NCBI GenBank assembly: GCA_017746715.1 | Contig: JAGHZQ010000047.1 | Location: 1 to 64,000, forward strand | Origin: Cyanobacteria bacterium SBLK | Lineage (GTDB): Bacteria > Cyanobacteriota > Cyanobacteriia > Cyanobacteriales > Spirulinaceae | DNA: 64,000 bases | Direction of reading: 5' to 3' | Shown: one piece after another, positions 1 to 9,785 of the stretch | Numbering within the stretch: position 1 is the first letter of the stretch | Layout of the letters: each line of letters starts with the position of its first letter | Translations under genes and position numbers: made by a program | Notes under the pieces: model-generated | Told to the model about the DNA's origin: nothing | Database searches by the model: none | What the model saw: the letters and a program-made list of their open reading frames with translations, nothing else

Positions 1-1
1 A

Positions 2-589
2 ACCATGTCCGGTGCGGGAATATCCGGTATGGGCATGCAAATGTCCGGCGCGGGAATATCCGGTATGGGCATGCAAATGTCCGGCGCGGGATTAACCATG
101 TCCGGTATGGGCATGCAAACCATGTCGGGAGTCGGCATGATGTCTGGTATGGGCATGCAGATGTCCGGTGCGGGATTAACCATGTCTGGCGCGGGATTAA
201 CCATGTCTGGCGCGGGATTAACCATGTCCGGTGCGGGAATGGGACTCACCATGTCTGGCGTTGGGATGTCTGGCGTTGGTTTTTCCGCTTCTGCACCTCC
301 AATCCGTCCTCGCAAATTCTGGTTGGTTGCCGATGCAGAGTTGATTGTTTATGGAGCAACCGAACCCGATGCTACTGTAACAATTGGTGGTAAACCTATT
401 AAACTCAATCCCGATGGAACGTTCCGTTTCCAAATGTCCTTCCAAGACGGTCAACTGGATTATCCCATCATGGCAGTTGCTGCCGACGGAGAACAAAATC
501 GTTCTATTCACATGAACTTCAATCGCGCAACACCTTCGCGCAATACCAATACCAAAGAAGAAGCTGTTTTGGAGTGGTTCCAACAGTAA
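2..589 (+). CDS. DUF4912 domain protein, C-terminal part (cut by window edge)
   Basis: The reading frame is open to the left edge, so the true start probably lies upstream. The visible N-terminal ~95 residues are a low-complexity run of MSGAG, MSGMGMQ and MSGAGLT units with almost no other residue types. A compact domain follows from about residue 98 (PPIRPRKFWLVADAEL to the C-terminal EEAVLEWFQQ) that matches the cyanobacterial DUF4912 C-terminus, with a beta-rich stretch containing VTIGGKPIKLNPDGTF. No enzymatic motif or membrane segment is visible. Function is unknown; the Met/Gly/Ser repeat suggests a flexible or surface-active tether. A strong terminator follows 23 bp after the stop, so it ends its transcription unit. 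Confidence 0.8.
   Translation, partial: TMSGAGISGMGMQMSGAGISGMGMQMSGAGLTMSGMGMQTMSGVGMMSGMGMQMSGAGLTMSGAGLTMSGAGLTMSGAGMGLTMSGVGMSGVGFSASAPPIRPRKFWLVADAELIVYGATEPDATVTIGGKPIKLNPDGTFRFQMSFQDGQLDYPIMAVAADGEQNRSIHMNFNRATPSRNTNTKEEAVLEWFQQ
5..290 (+). repeat. In-gene tandem repeat encoding Met-Gly-Ser units
   Basis: Imperfect units of 15-36 bp built on ATGTCCGG(T/C)(G/A)(C/T)GGGA recur through the start of the DUF4912 gene. The first two 36-bp units (from about 14 and 50) are nearly identical, and shorter MSGAGLT-coding units repeat at 165-235. All unit lengths keep the frame. Such tracts expand and contract by slippage. Confidence 0.85.
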
Positions 590-611
590 TTTTTTGGTCA
601 TGGCAATTTTT

Positions 612-641
612 AAACCCCAGCATAAGGCTGGGGTTTTTGTT
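612..641 (+). terminator. Rho-independent terminator of the DUF4912 gene
   Basis: A perfect 10-bp stem (AAACCCCAGC / GCTGGGGTTT) with a 5-nt loop (ATAAG) is followed by TTGTT. It lies 23 bp past the stop codon at 589. Confidence 0.85.
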
Positions 642-747
642 AGTGGCGACCGCGTGGTAAATTCAATGACAGCCAAAACCCACCCCCAACCCCTCCCGAA
701 AGAGGAGAAACCAACACCTAACAACCAATAACCAACAGCCAATATTC

Positions 748-1650
748 ATGTTTCAATTTTTGACCAAAGTCGGTTATCTGTGCGGCGAGTCTTTATCCAG
801 CTTGCGACGAGGGGGTTGGATGAATTGGGCGGCAATTAGTACTATTACGGTTCTCCTTTTCTTGTTTGGAGTTTGTTTGCAAACCTCTTGGCAATTGGAA
901 TCGCTGCTGGAACATTTTGGCAATCAATTGGAAATTTCTGTTTATCTCACGCCAGAAACGCAAGGAGAAACCATTATTCCAATGGTTCGCGATATTCCTC
1001 ATGTTAAAAATATTCGAGCTATTTCCAAAGAACGCGCTTGGCAATCTTTACTAGAAGAATTGGGGATTGCTGATGCCGAAGAAGCAACCGAACAACTCGA
1101 AGGCAATCCTTTAGTCGATGAGTTAAAAGCGATCGCGGATAGTGCCCGAGCGGTACCGAAAATTGTCGCGCAATTAAATCGCATACCGGGAGTCGACCGT
1201 ACGATTTACGTCAATGAAGCCCGGGAGCGCTTGCAGCAGATTCAACGAGGTTTGAGTTGGATCGGAATTGTTTTAACGAGTATCCTTTCCCTCACGGCGA
1301 TCGCGGTTGTCACCACCACGTTAAATTTAATTGCCGTAGCGCGACGCAATGAGTTAGAAATCATGCAATTGGTAGGTGCGACTAAAGTTTGGATTTTTCT
1401 CCCCTTCATTTTTCAAGGCATTATCTTCGGTTTGATTGGCGGTGCATTAGCGTTAATTTTAATGACTACCATGAGAGCGCTTTTAGCCAATCTTTTCTTT
1501 GTCCAAACCGACTTTCTTAAGTTTCTGACCGAAGGATTGAGATTAAGTCTTTTTCAACTGCGATTGTTACCTATTGTTATTTTTAGCTTGGGAATTTCTG
1601 TCGGAACAATCGGAAGTTTTTTCGCAATTCGCCGTTTTTCTTTTCGATAA
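748..1650 (+). CDS. ftsX: Cell division permease-like protein FtsX
   Basis: A 300-residue FtsX-family membrane protein. The family partners the ATPase FtsE and transmits a signal across the membrane to peptidoglycan hydrolases at division. The layout fits: a cytosolic N-terminus, one membrane segment at about 28-48 (WAAISTITVLLFLFGVCL), an external domain at about 50-165, then three membrane segments near 170-195, 220-245 and 275-295. The segment LIAVARRNELEIMQLVGAT is the typical FtsX signature before the third membrane helix. FtsE is not adjacent, which is common in cyanobacteria. The start at ATG 748 gives the normal length. The upstream 100 bp holds a dispersed AACCAATAACCAAC-type repeat. 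Confidence 0.93.
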   Translation: MFQFLTKVGYLCGESLSSLRRGGWMNWAAISTITVLLFLFGVCLQTSWQLESLLEHFGNQLEISVYLTPETQGETIIPMVRDIPHVKNIRAISKERAWQSLLEELGIADAEEATEQLEGNPLVDELKAIADSARAVPKIVAQLNRIPGVDRTIYVNEARERLQQIQRGLSWIGIVLTSILSLTAIAVVTTTLNLIAVARRNELEIMQLVGATKVWIFLPFIFQGIIFGLIGGALALILMTTMRALLANLFFVQTDFLKFLTEGLRLSLFQLRLLPIVIFSLGISVGTIGSFFAIRRFSFR

Positions 1651-1662
1651 CTGATAACTGAA

Positions 1663-2751
1663 TTAACTGCTTGTCAAAAGCGTCCAATAATAGTTCAAAA
1701 GTTCATTGGTTTTTTCATCTAAGGTCACGATTTCTTCGCAGACACTCAGGATCTCTTGAGATGGAAACAGAATGGGATTTTGCCGAAATTGAAGGGGTAA
1801 TAGTTCGAAAGCTGCTTTGTTCGGAGTTCCAAAGCTCAAACGCTGACATAATTCTGTTAACATTTCTGGTTGCGAAATAAAATTAATCCAAGTATATCCT
1901 CCGTCAATATTGGGAGCTGTTTTAGGAATTACTATATTATCAATTGAAAGAGCAGAACCGCTTGCAGGAATGATAAAAACTAGATCTTTATTTTCTCGAA
2001 CCATTCGATTTCCTTCATCGGAATAACACATTGCGATCGCTAAATCCCCTGTTAAAATTTGTGTTTTCCAACCATCAGTGGTAAAAGCTGCGATCGCGCT
2101 TTTTAAGGCTTGTAATTTTTTATAAGCAGCTTGAATTTCTTGTGGGTTAGTAGAATTATAGGAACAACCCAATGATTTTAAAGCCGCTCCTATGACTTCG
2201 CGAATATCATTAACCAATGTAATGCGTTTGGATAGTTTCTGTTGATGTCGCCAGAGATAATCCCAATCTTGTGGCGGTTCTTCGATTTGCGTGCGATTAT
2301 AAATTAACCCCGTTACTCCCCATGCCATCGGAAGACTATGGCGATTTTCTGAATCCCAAGGTGGGTTTATAAATCGAGGAAATAAGCGATCGAAAGCAGA
2401 AATTTTAGACTTATCGAGTTCGATTAATAATCCTAGCTCTATCATTTGTTCTACCATATAACTCGAGGGATAAAGAATGCTATATCCTCCTCCTCCACTC
2501 GCTTGAAAGCGAGCCAGCATGGTTTCGTTAGAATCAAAGATATTGGCAATACTTTTAATTCCTGTTGCCCTAAAAAACTGTTGTAAAACTCGATCGTCTA
2601 CAAAAGCCGCCCAACTATAAATATATAGCTCGTTCTTTGAATATACCAGTGCAGAATTCCCTCGAATATCTGCTAAAGTCCAACCGCATCCCGATAGAAA
2701 TAGACTCCCTAATCCAATCCCCGATTTGTTTAAAAAACGACGGCGTTGCAC
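1663..2751 (-). CDS. Extracellular solute-binding lipoprotein, polyamine (PotD) type
   Basis: A 362-residue periplasmic binding protein of the spermidine/putrescine (PotD/PotF) class. The N-terminus MQRRRFLNKSGIGLG is a Tat-like twin-arginine signal, ending in the lipobox FLSGC with the lipidated cysteine at residue 22. The body has family features: LYIYSWAAFVDDRVLQQF near the N-terminus, a glycine-rich SILYPSSYMVEQMIE segment, LPMAWGVTGLIYN, and GDLAIAMCYSDEGNRM before the C-terminal lobe. No ABC permease or ATPase genes lie beside it, so it is an orphan component and the ligand cannot be fixed. It is convergent with ftsX, 12 bp apart. Confidence 0.85.
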   Translation of the reverse strand: MQRRRFLNKSGIGLGSLFLSGCGWTLADIRGNSALVYSKNELYIYSWAAFVDDRVLQQFFRATGIKSIANIFDSNETMLARFQASGGGGYSILYPSSYMVEQMIELGLLIELDKSKISAFDRLFPRFINPPWDSENRHSLPMAWGVTGLIYNRTQIEEPPQDWDYLWRHQQKLSKRITLVNDIREVIGAALKSLGCSYNSTNPQEIQAAYKKLQALKSAIAAFTTDGWKTQILTGDLAIAMCYSDEGNRMVRENKDLVFIIPASGSALSIDNIVIPKTAPNIDGGYTWINFISQPEMLTELCQRLSFGTPNKAAFELLPLQFRQNPILFPSQEILSVCEEIVTLDEKTNELLNYYWTLLTSS

Positions 2752-2799
2752 AAAATCACCTCTCTTTAAACAGTATTATTATATTGGACGATAGTATCT

Positions 2800-2837
2800 A
2801 TTTAAAATTGTATGGCGATCGCCATACAATTTTAAAT
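2800..2837. repeat. Perfect 38-bp palindrome centred on HIP1
   Basis: The two 19-bp halves (2800-2818 and 2819-2837, left half beginning ATTTAAAATTGTATGGCGA) are exact reverse complements. The centre is GGCGATCGCC, an extended HIP1 site. It sits between the divergent starts of the solute-binding protein (2751) and the sensor kinase (3022), so it could be an operator for both, a cruciform, or a terminator-like hairpin. Confidence 0.9.
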
Positions 2838-3021
2838 TTGAATTGCAGACTTTGCTTTTCTTCATTATACTCAGTGATAGACTTGAAAAAGCGTGCATCT
2901 TATTAAGGTAAGGTATAAATTTTTAAGACTTCAGGCTTTCGAGATCGTCCGCGAGTCGCTCTAAAGCGTTGATTTGTCTTAAATTGAGCTATCAATCGCG
3001 CGCGAAAAGGATATAGTCCTC

Positions 3022-5442
3022 ATGGATTGGCAATTTCCTCCGATCGAAAACTTCGCCAAGGGAACTCCCGCTCGGGTTGCCTCAATAAAACAGGGACAAT
3101 ATCTAGTTGCTTTGGGAGAAATGCAGCGTCGTCTGTCTGTATCGGAGCAAAACAATGGAGAAATTCTTGCACGAGATATTCTCGAACCTTTAGGGCAATG
3201 CTTGCAAGTCGATCGCGTTGTTTACTATCAGATCGAGCAAAATGAGGAAGAAGAGTGGTTTTTTTGTATTAAGAACCAATGGTCTTCTGAAGGCAAGCTA
3301 CTCATTTTAGAACAGACTTGCGATCGCGTCTTTCCTGCCATCGATTCCGAGTGGGTTCAACAACTTTTAGAAGGAAAAGTTATTTTTCAGGATATCTCAA
3401 AATTATTCGAGGGACAATTATTTAAGAGACGCTCCCAGCTTTTTAAGGTTTTGGGAGTTTGTGATGTTTTGCTCGTTCCTTTATTAGCCAATCATAGATT
3501 ATATGGCGCGATCGTGGCAGGATGTTGCGAAAAAGCCAAGCAATGGCATCAGACAGAAATTGAATGCTGTCGTTTGGCAGCAACAATATTGACAGCTGCA
3601 TTAGAACGCAAGCAAGCAGCCGTTCAATTAAGGTCCTCTCATCAAGAGTTATCGGATTTTAAATATGCTCTCGATCGGAGCGCGATCGTGGCAATTACCA
3701 ATTTGAGAGGCATCATCACCTATGTTAACGATCGATTTTGCGAGATTTCCCAATATTCCCGAGAAGAACTTATCGGAAATACCCACCGTATCGTCAAATC
3801 AGATTATCACGAACGAGAATTTTTTCAGCAACTTTGGTCAACGATTACTCGAGGGGAGATATGGAATGGAGCAATTAAGAATAGAAAAAAGAATGGCAAG
3901 TATTATTGGACAGAAACAACAATTATTCCTTTTTTAGATGCAAAAGATATGCCTTGGCAATATCTTGCCATTCGTTTTGATATTACGCCGCGCAAAAAAA
4001 TTGAGAAAACGCTCAAGAAGCTAAACGAACAACTAGAAGAAAAAGTTTTAAAACGGACAGCTACTCTCGAACAAACCAATCAAAAATTACAGAATGAAAT
4101 TGCGAGATCGCGCGGAATTGAAGAAGCATTACGGTCTAGCGAAGCAAAAAATACAGCAATTTTGAATGCAATTCCCGATCTTATCTTTCGCGTCGATCGC
4201 GAAGGAAATTTTCTCGACTACCGCAGTGCTAAATTAACATCACTTACTTCTCCATTACAACCCACTAAAGAAGTCGCAAGTGTACCAATTGAGGAACAAA
4301 TAGATTGCGATCGCCAGATTATCGATCAAAATGTTTTTGATATTTTCGATGATGACTTAGCCGTATTTACCCTTCATTATGTTAATAAAGCGATCGAAAC
4401 TGGGAGAATTACAATTGGAGAATACGTTCTCTTGATTGATGAAGAATGGCATCATTATGAGGCGCGATACGTCCGAAGCGGTTCTGAGGAAGTATTGGCG
4501 ATCGTCCGCAATATTACCATTCGCAAAAGAGCGGAAGCTGCCTTCAAACACGCTCGGGAATTATTAAAACAAAAAACCGAGCAGTTGCAAAATACTTTAG
4601 ATGAATTAAGAAATACGCAATCTCAACTTATTCACAATGAAAAGATGATTAGTTTGGGACAATTAGTTGCGGGAATTGCACACGAAATCAACAATCCCTT
4701 GACTTTTATTTATGGCAATGTAGAAATTCTAGGAGAGTATATTCGGGATCTATTTTATCTCATTGAGAGCTACCATGAAGAATACGATCTCTCGGGACGA
4801 CCCCTTGAAGAAAAGTTAAAGGATATGGATTTAGACTTTCTCAAAGAAGATTTACCAAAGCTTCTGACCTCGATTGAAAATGGTGCAAATCGGATTCAAG
4901 GCATCGTGAAAGGTTTGCGTGTTTTTTCTCATCTCGATGAAGTTGGCGAGAAATCAATCGATATTCATGAAAGTCTGGATAGTACTTTAATGCTCCTGCA
5001 ACATCAATTGCGTGGAAATCGTTTTCAACAAACGATCGCAGTCATTAAAAATTATCAAGATTTACCTCCGATCGCCTGTTATGCCGCTCAAATCAATCAA
5101 GTTTTACTCAATATTTTAAACAATGCGATTGATGCTTTAGAAGTGCGACGAAAATCGTCTAATTCGGAGAGTCCTGCAATTGTCATTCAGACAAAAGCGA
5201 TCGCGGAAAATTGCGTGCAAATTAAAATTGGCGATAATGGTACGGGAATGCGATCGGAAATACAATCGCGTATTTTCGATCCTTTTTTTACCACTAAACC
5301 GGTTGGTCGCGGTACGGGTTTGGGATTATCGATCGCCCATCAAATTATCGTCAAGCAACATCATGGTGAACTTAAGTTTTTATCCGAAGAAAGCAAAGGA
5401 ACTGAAGTGATGATTATCTTGCCCGTAAACGTACCCAAATGA
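3022..5442 (+). CDS. Sensor histidine kinase, GAF-PAS-PAS-HisKA-HATPase
   Basis: An 806-residue soluble kinase with no membrane segments. A GAF domain covers about 25-195 (ILEPLGQCLQVDRVVYYQI), PAS1 about 208-325 (ISQYSREELIGNTHRIVK), a coiled coil about 325-370, PAS2 about 375-505, a second coil, then HisKA with phospho-acceptor His554 in AGIAHEINNPLTFIYGN. The ATPase boxes are NILNNAIDAL (N), IGDNGTGM (G1), FDPFFTTKPVG (F) and GRGTGLGLSIAH (G2). The HEINNPxTFIYGN box is the same subfamily as the kinase at 55418-56644. No receiver is attached and no response-regulator gene is adjacent, so its partner is elsewhere. The input signal is unknown. Confidence 0.92.
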   Translation: MDWQFPPIENFAKGTPARVASIKQGQYLVALGEMQRRLSVSEQNNGEILARDILEPLGQCLQVDRVVYYQIEQNEEEEWFFCIKNQWSSEGKLLILEQTCDRVFPAIDSEWVQQLLEGKVIFQDISKLFEGQLFKRRSQLFKVLGVCDVLLVPLLANHRLYGAIVAGCCEKAKQWHQTEIECCRLAATILTAALERKQAAVQLRSSHQELSDFKYALDRSAIVAITNLRGIITYVNDRFCEISQYSREELIGNTHRIVKSDYHEREFFQQLWSTITRGEIWNGAIKNRKKNGKYYWTETTIIPFLDAKDMPWQYLAIRFDITPRKKIEKTLKKLNEQLEEKVLKRTATLEQTNQKLQNEIARSRGIEEALRSSEAKNTAILNAIPDLIFRVDREGNFLDYRSAKLTSLTSPLQPTKEVASVPIEEQIDCDRQIIDQNVFDIFDDDLAVFTLHYVNKAIETGRITIGEYVLLIDEEWHHYEARYVRSGSEEVLAIVRNITIRKRAEAAFKHARELLKQKTEQLQNTLDELRNTQSQLIHNEKMISLGQLVAGIAHEINNPLTFIYGNVEILGEYIRDLFYLIESYHEEYDLSGRPLEEKLKDMDLDFLKEDLPKLLTSIENGANRIQGIVKGLRVFSHLDEVGEKSIDIHESLDSTLMLLQHQLRGNRFQQTIAVIKNYQDLPPIACYAAQINQVLLNILNNAIDALEVRRKSSNSESPAIVIQTKAIAENCVQIKIGDNGTGMRSEIQSRIFDPFFTTKPVGRGTGLGLSIAHQIIVKQHHGELKFLSEESKGTEVMIILPVNVPK

Positions 5443-5521
5443 TAGTAACTCGAATATCGAGGCGATCGCGGTAAACTTTGCGTTAAAATAACTTAACGTA
5501 AGTTAACATCATGAGGCGATC

Positions 5522-6421
5522 GTGCAAGTAGTAACCCCTTTACCCACTCAATCCATTCCGGGAGATTATTGGCAATGGCGAGGGCATTCGATTTATTATG
5601 TCAAAGCCGGAGAACAACGCAACAATCGCCCTCCCCTGCTTCTCGTTCACGGTTTTGGGGCTTCTACCGACCACTGGCGCAAAAATATTATAGAACTGCA
5701 AGGGGATTTTGAAGTTTGGGCGATCGACCTGCTGGGTTTTGGACGATCCGACAAAGCGAACGTACAATATTCTGGGGATTTGTGGCGGGATCAGTTGCAT
5801 GATTTTATTAGCGAGACGATTGGGAAACCCGTCATTTTAGCGGGGAATTCCCTTGGGGGTTACGCTTCTTTATGCGTTGCGGCACAACGTCCCCAATCGG
5901 CGGTAGGATTGATTTTATTAAACAGTGCGGGACAGTTTTCAGAAACGGGCGATGAGGTTAAGAAAAATCCTCTGAAAACCGCGATCGCACAAATTGTTCG
6001 CTCCATTTTTTTGCAGCCGTGGGGATGTTTTCTCCTCTTTCAATATTTGCGCCGTCCTCAGATTATTCGTCGTACTTTGGAAAAGGTTTATCTCGATAAA
6101 AGTGCCGTGAGCGATCGCTTGGTTGAGGAAATTTATGCACCTTCTTGCGATCGCGGAGCTTTACAGGTGTTTGCTTCTGTCTTTAAGTCTCCACAAGGGG
6201 AAAAAAATGACGTTTTGCTGTCTCAATTAAAACATCCTTTGTTAATGATTTGGGGAGAAGGAGATCCGTGGATGCAAGTCCGCGATCGCGCCCCTAAATT
6301 CCGCCAATATTATCCCAATTTAACCGAACATTTCGTGCAAGCCGGTCATTGTCCTCACGATGAAGTTCCTCAACATGTCAATCAGATTGTTCGCGATTGG
6401 GTTTTAACTGAGAAATGTTAA
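5522..6421 (+). CDS. Alpha/beta-fold hydrolase
   Basis: A 299-residue alpha/beta hydrolase. The oxyanion motif LLLVHGFGAST is at about 40-50, nucleophile Ser110 in the elbow GNSLGG, an acid in the WGEGDPWM region and the catalytic His in QAGHCPHDEVP near the end. The pattern resembles the large cyanobacterial and plastid esterase group that includes chlorophyll-dephytylating enzymes, but the substrate cannot be called from sequence. The start is GTG at 5522, preceded by GAGG. A six-codon ATG frame (5511-5531) overlaps this start, which may be accidental or may tune translation. Confidence 0.88.
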   Translation: MQVVTPLPTQSIPGDYWQWRGHSIYYVKAGEQRNNRPPLLLVHGFGASTDHWRKNIIELQGDFEVWAIDLLGFGRSDKANVQYSGDLWRDQLHDFISETIGKPVILAGNSLGGYASLCVAAQRPQSAVGLILLNSAGQFSETGDEVKKNPLKTAIAQIVRSIFLQPWGCFLLFQYLRRPQIIRRTLEKVYLDKSAVSDRLVEEIYAPSCDRGALQVFASVFKSPQGEKNDVLLSQLKHPLLMIWGEGDPWMQVRDRAPKFRQYYPNLTEHFVQAGHCPHDEVPQHVNQIVRDWVLTEKC

Positions 6422-6495
6422 TATTTCTCGTTATCCTTGACTTTTTGGTAAGTTTGTAGTAAAGAATTAGGATGAAATTGTTGGGGACAAAAACG

Positions 6496-6984
6496 ATGAC
6501 ATCCGACAAAGACGATCGCGATCTGGCAATACAAAGAGACATTCTTTCGGGTCGTAAATTCTCTTTAGCCGAGGCCATCGGTCGGGAAGGCGGCTCTTTT
6601 CTAAAAGGAGAATCCCCCGTCCCCAGATTGGCACAGGCGATCGCCAAATTGCAAATGTTTGTCAAGCAAAACCTCTCGGATTCGTCGGGAGCTTTGCAAG
6701 CAGTTTTATATGTGGCGATCGAGACGGATTCGCGGGTGAGTCAATCTCTCGATTCGCCTTTGGTCGCTTTAGATAAAATTCTTTCCTCCCTGCTTGAAAA
6801 CGAGAATTTATTTTACGAATTTGTCAATCGCGTCGATCGCAAATGGGGTCAAATTTATGGTGAAAGACCCTATTTTCAGCAACCCGGCCAACCGCCTCAC
6901 CCAGAGGACGAATATAGCCACGAATCCGTGCGATCGCAGCTTGTGGAATTCCTCAAAATAGTCAGATTGCATCAGGATGCGTAG
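6496..6984 (+). CDS. Conserved hypothetical protein
   Basis: A soluble protein of 162 residues if started at ATG 6496 (MTSDKDDRD, with GGGGA 8-12 nt upstream); an upstream in-frame ATG at 6472 would add eight residues but has no spaced ribosome site. The sequence is helical and charged, with LAEAIGREGGSFLKGESPVP near the N-terminus and a C-terminal SVRSQLVEFLKIVRLHQ. I recognise no domain, catalytic motif, signal peptide or membrane segment. It resembles conserved cyanobacterial proteins of unknown role. It follows the hydrolase by about 75 bp on the same strand. Confidence 0.75.
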   Translation: MTSDKDDRDLAIQRDILSGRKFSLAEAIGREGGSFLKGESPVPRLAQAIAKLQMFVKQNLSDSSGALQAVLYVAIETDSRVSQSLDSPLVALDKILSSLLENENLFYEFVNRVDRKWGQIYGERPYFQQPGQPPHPEDEYSHESVRSQLVEFLKIVRLHQDA

Positions 6985-7041
6985 AGAAAAAATCAAGAGA
7001 AAAAATGCGATCGCTTACATTCAGAAGCAAAAGCAAAAACA

Positions 7042-7073
7042 GCTCTCAATCCTTCGAGAGTTAGATTGAGAGC
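7042..7073 (+). terminator. Possible stem-loop downstream of the hypothetical gene
   Basis: A 10-bp perfect stem (GCTCTCAATC / GATTGAGAGC) with a 12-nt loop lies 58 bp after the stop at 6984 and on the 3' side of hemB. There is no following T-run, so it is a weak terminator candidate between convergent genes. Confidence 0.4.
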
Positions 7074-7208
7074 ATGTCACAGAAGCACAGTGAAAAATGT
7101 GGCGCGAGGGAGAATTTCCCTATAAATGGGCCGCCTTTACCATTCAAGGGGATTGGCAATAGGGACATTGCCTGCAATATCCCTACCTGCAAATGACCCA
7201 ACTCGAGC

Positions 7209-8240
<1,032 letters not shown>

Positions 8241-8333
8241 TTAAATTATGGTAAAGAGGAACGGTCTCTGCAAATGAGAAGTTTTATTAAGCTGTCCTGC
8301 AATTTGCAAGTCAAGGAATATGAGTAGAGCGAT

Positions 8334-8828
8334 TCATTGTTTGATATAAGGAGATAATTCCTCCCACAAACTGGGAAAATTAGCTCGAAAAGAATCAGGT
8401 TGAGCCAGTTCCATATCTTGGTAGTCAAACCCCGGAGCAACGGCTTCTCCCAGTAAACCAAATTCACCCTCTTCGAGTATCGCGGCTTTCCAACAACCAC
8501 TTGACACCAAGAGTTGAGGAACTTGGCCTTGAGTGACATCAAAACCCAGTTTAAATTTTGACAATTTTCCATTGGGTTCGACAATCAAATAGGTTATGGG
8601 ATGACCGCCATGAAAATAATGAATAATATCTGATTTATTTCTGTGAAAGCAATCCAAGGGGCGATCGTCAGTTAGCATATAATAAATAGAAGTGAGCAAG
8701 TTTCTGTCATTCCCTTTTCGTTCTGTATCGATCGTGGCATCAGAACGGTAAATTTCCCGAAAATATCCTCCCTCGATATGTTCGACAAGAGATAGCTTGG
8801 CAATAATTTCATTTTTGTTCATTAACAA
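8334..8828 (-). CDS. DUF985 cupin-fold protein
   Basis: A 164-residue single-domain cupin of the DUF985 family. Family landmarks are EHIEGGYFREIYRSD at the N-terminus, the strand ILLTDDRPLDCFHRNKSD-like segment around FHRNKSDIIHYFHGG, the glycine-rich LLGEAVAPGFDYQDME and the C-terminal FPSLWEELSPYI. Family members are small beta-barrel proteins; some related structures bind metal or sugar-like ligands, but no reaction can be assigned here. It lies about 120 bp upstream of hemB on the same strand; the gap is too large to insist on co-transcription. Confidence 0.88.
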   Translation of the reverse strand: MLMNKNEIIAKLSLVEHIEGGYFREIYRSDATIDTERKGNDRNLLTSIYYMLTDDRPLDCFHRNKSDIIHYFHGGHPITYLIVEPNGKLSKFKLGFDVTQGQVPQLLVSSGCWKAAILEEGEFGLLGEAVAPGFDYQDMELAQPDSFRANFPSLWEELSPYIKQ

Positions 8829-8899
8829 TACAACCTCTTACAGTAAATTTTTGGTGAAATAACGCTATAGTTTGATAATACCATTAAACTATATTTTCT

Positions 8900-8942
8900 G
8901 AAATCGGGACGAGCGCAATTTTCCGAAATCGGGACGAGCGCA
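8900..8942. repeat. Two-copy tandem repeat upstream of the L,D-transpeptidase
   Basis: An identical 18-bp unit (GAAATCGGGACGAGCGCA) occurs at 8900-8917 and 8925-8942, giving a 25-bp period. It lies about 40-80 bp before the start at 8981 and could carry a pair of regulator sites, or simply be a duplication. Confidence 0.8.
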
Positions 8943-8980
8943 GTTGTAGAGACGATCGCTTTTTCTCAAGATAATCCATT

Positions 8981-9676
8981 ATGCTCGACCATCCCCTCAA
9001 AACCAAAAAACACTACAGAGGCGCGATCGCTTTGCTTCTTTTCTTGTTACTATCGGGAAGTGCTTTTTACTTTCTTCTGGTCAGACGCGGTTATTTTTTC
9101 CCAGTCAATCATTTGTGGGGAATTTTGACCCATTCTGGCATGAATTCCTCACTGCATTCTACTCCTGATTACAGCCATTTATTAAACTCCGATCGCAATA
9201 TTCCCGATATTCTCAATACTGGGGCGATCGACACGAGTAAAACCTCGATTCTCATCGATAAATCTGAAGGCATTCTTACTTTGTATTACGATCTCCAGCC
9301 GATTAAATCCTATCCCGTCGTTTTCGGAGGAAATCCTACTGATGATAAACTCAGAGAAGGCGATCGTAGAACTCCTGAAGGTGTTTTTAAAGTTCGCGAT
9401 CTCTATCCACATTCTGGTTGGTCTAAATTCATTTGGTTAGATTATCCTAATGCAAATTCTTGGCGTAAGCATTTGCAAGCCAAACAGCAAGGAATCATCC
9501 CCGTTAGTGCCACAATTGGCGGAGAAATTGGCATTCATGGCGTACCGTCAGGAAGCGACGATCTCATCGATCGTAATAAGAATTGGACATTAGGTTGTAT
9601 TTCCCTCAAAAACAAAGATGTGGATGAATTGTACGCTGCAATCCAAACCGGAACAACTGTAGAAATTGTTAAGTAA
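8981..9676 (+). CDS. L,D-transpeptidase (YkuD domain)
   Basis: A 231-residue membrane-anchored YkuD-family enzyme, expected to make or modify L,D cross-links in peptidoglycan in the periplasm. A signal anchor spans about 12-32 (IALLLFLLLSGSAFYFLL). The YkuD domain runs from about residue 82 (SILIDKSEGILTLYYD) to the end. The catalytic histidine is His186 in IGIHGVP and the nucleophile is Cys206 in WTLGCISL, with Thr instead of the usual Ser two residues before the Gly-Cys. GDRRTPEGVFKV is the normal substrate-loop motif. It stands alone on this strand. Confidence 0.93.
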   Translation: MLDHPLKTKKHYRGAIALLLFLLLSGSAFYFLLVRRGYFFPVNHLWGILTHSGMNSSLHSTPDYSHLLNSDRNIPDILNTGAIDTSKTSILIDKSEGILTLYYDLQPIKSYPVVFGGNPTDDKLREGDRRTPEGVFKVRDLYPHSGWSKFIWLDYPNANSWRKHLQAKQQGIIPVSATIGGEIGIHGVPSGSDDLIDRNKNWTLGCISLKNKDVDELYAAIQTGTTVEIVK

Positions 9677-9785
9677 AATAAATCCACTTCAAAAAACTCA
9701 AAAATAATACACGAATACCTACGCGATTGGATAAAATCGTGATGAGAAAATTTCCTACTCTCCTCCCATCCCCGACCCTCAAAAA

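Noticed and set aside
218..742. Minus-strand open frame over the DUF4912 gene
   Set aside because: It is the antisense of a real repeat-coding gene and shows no domain or ribosome site.
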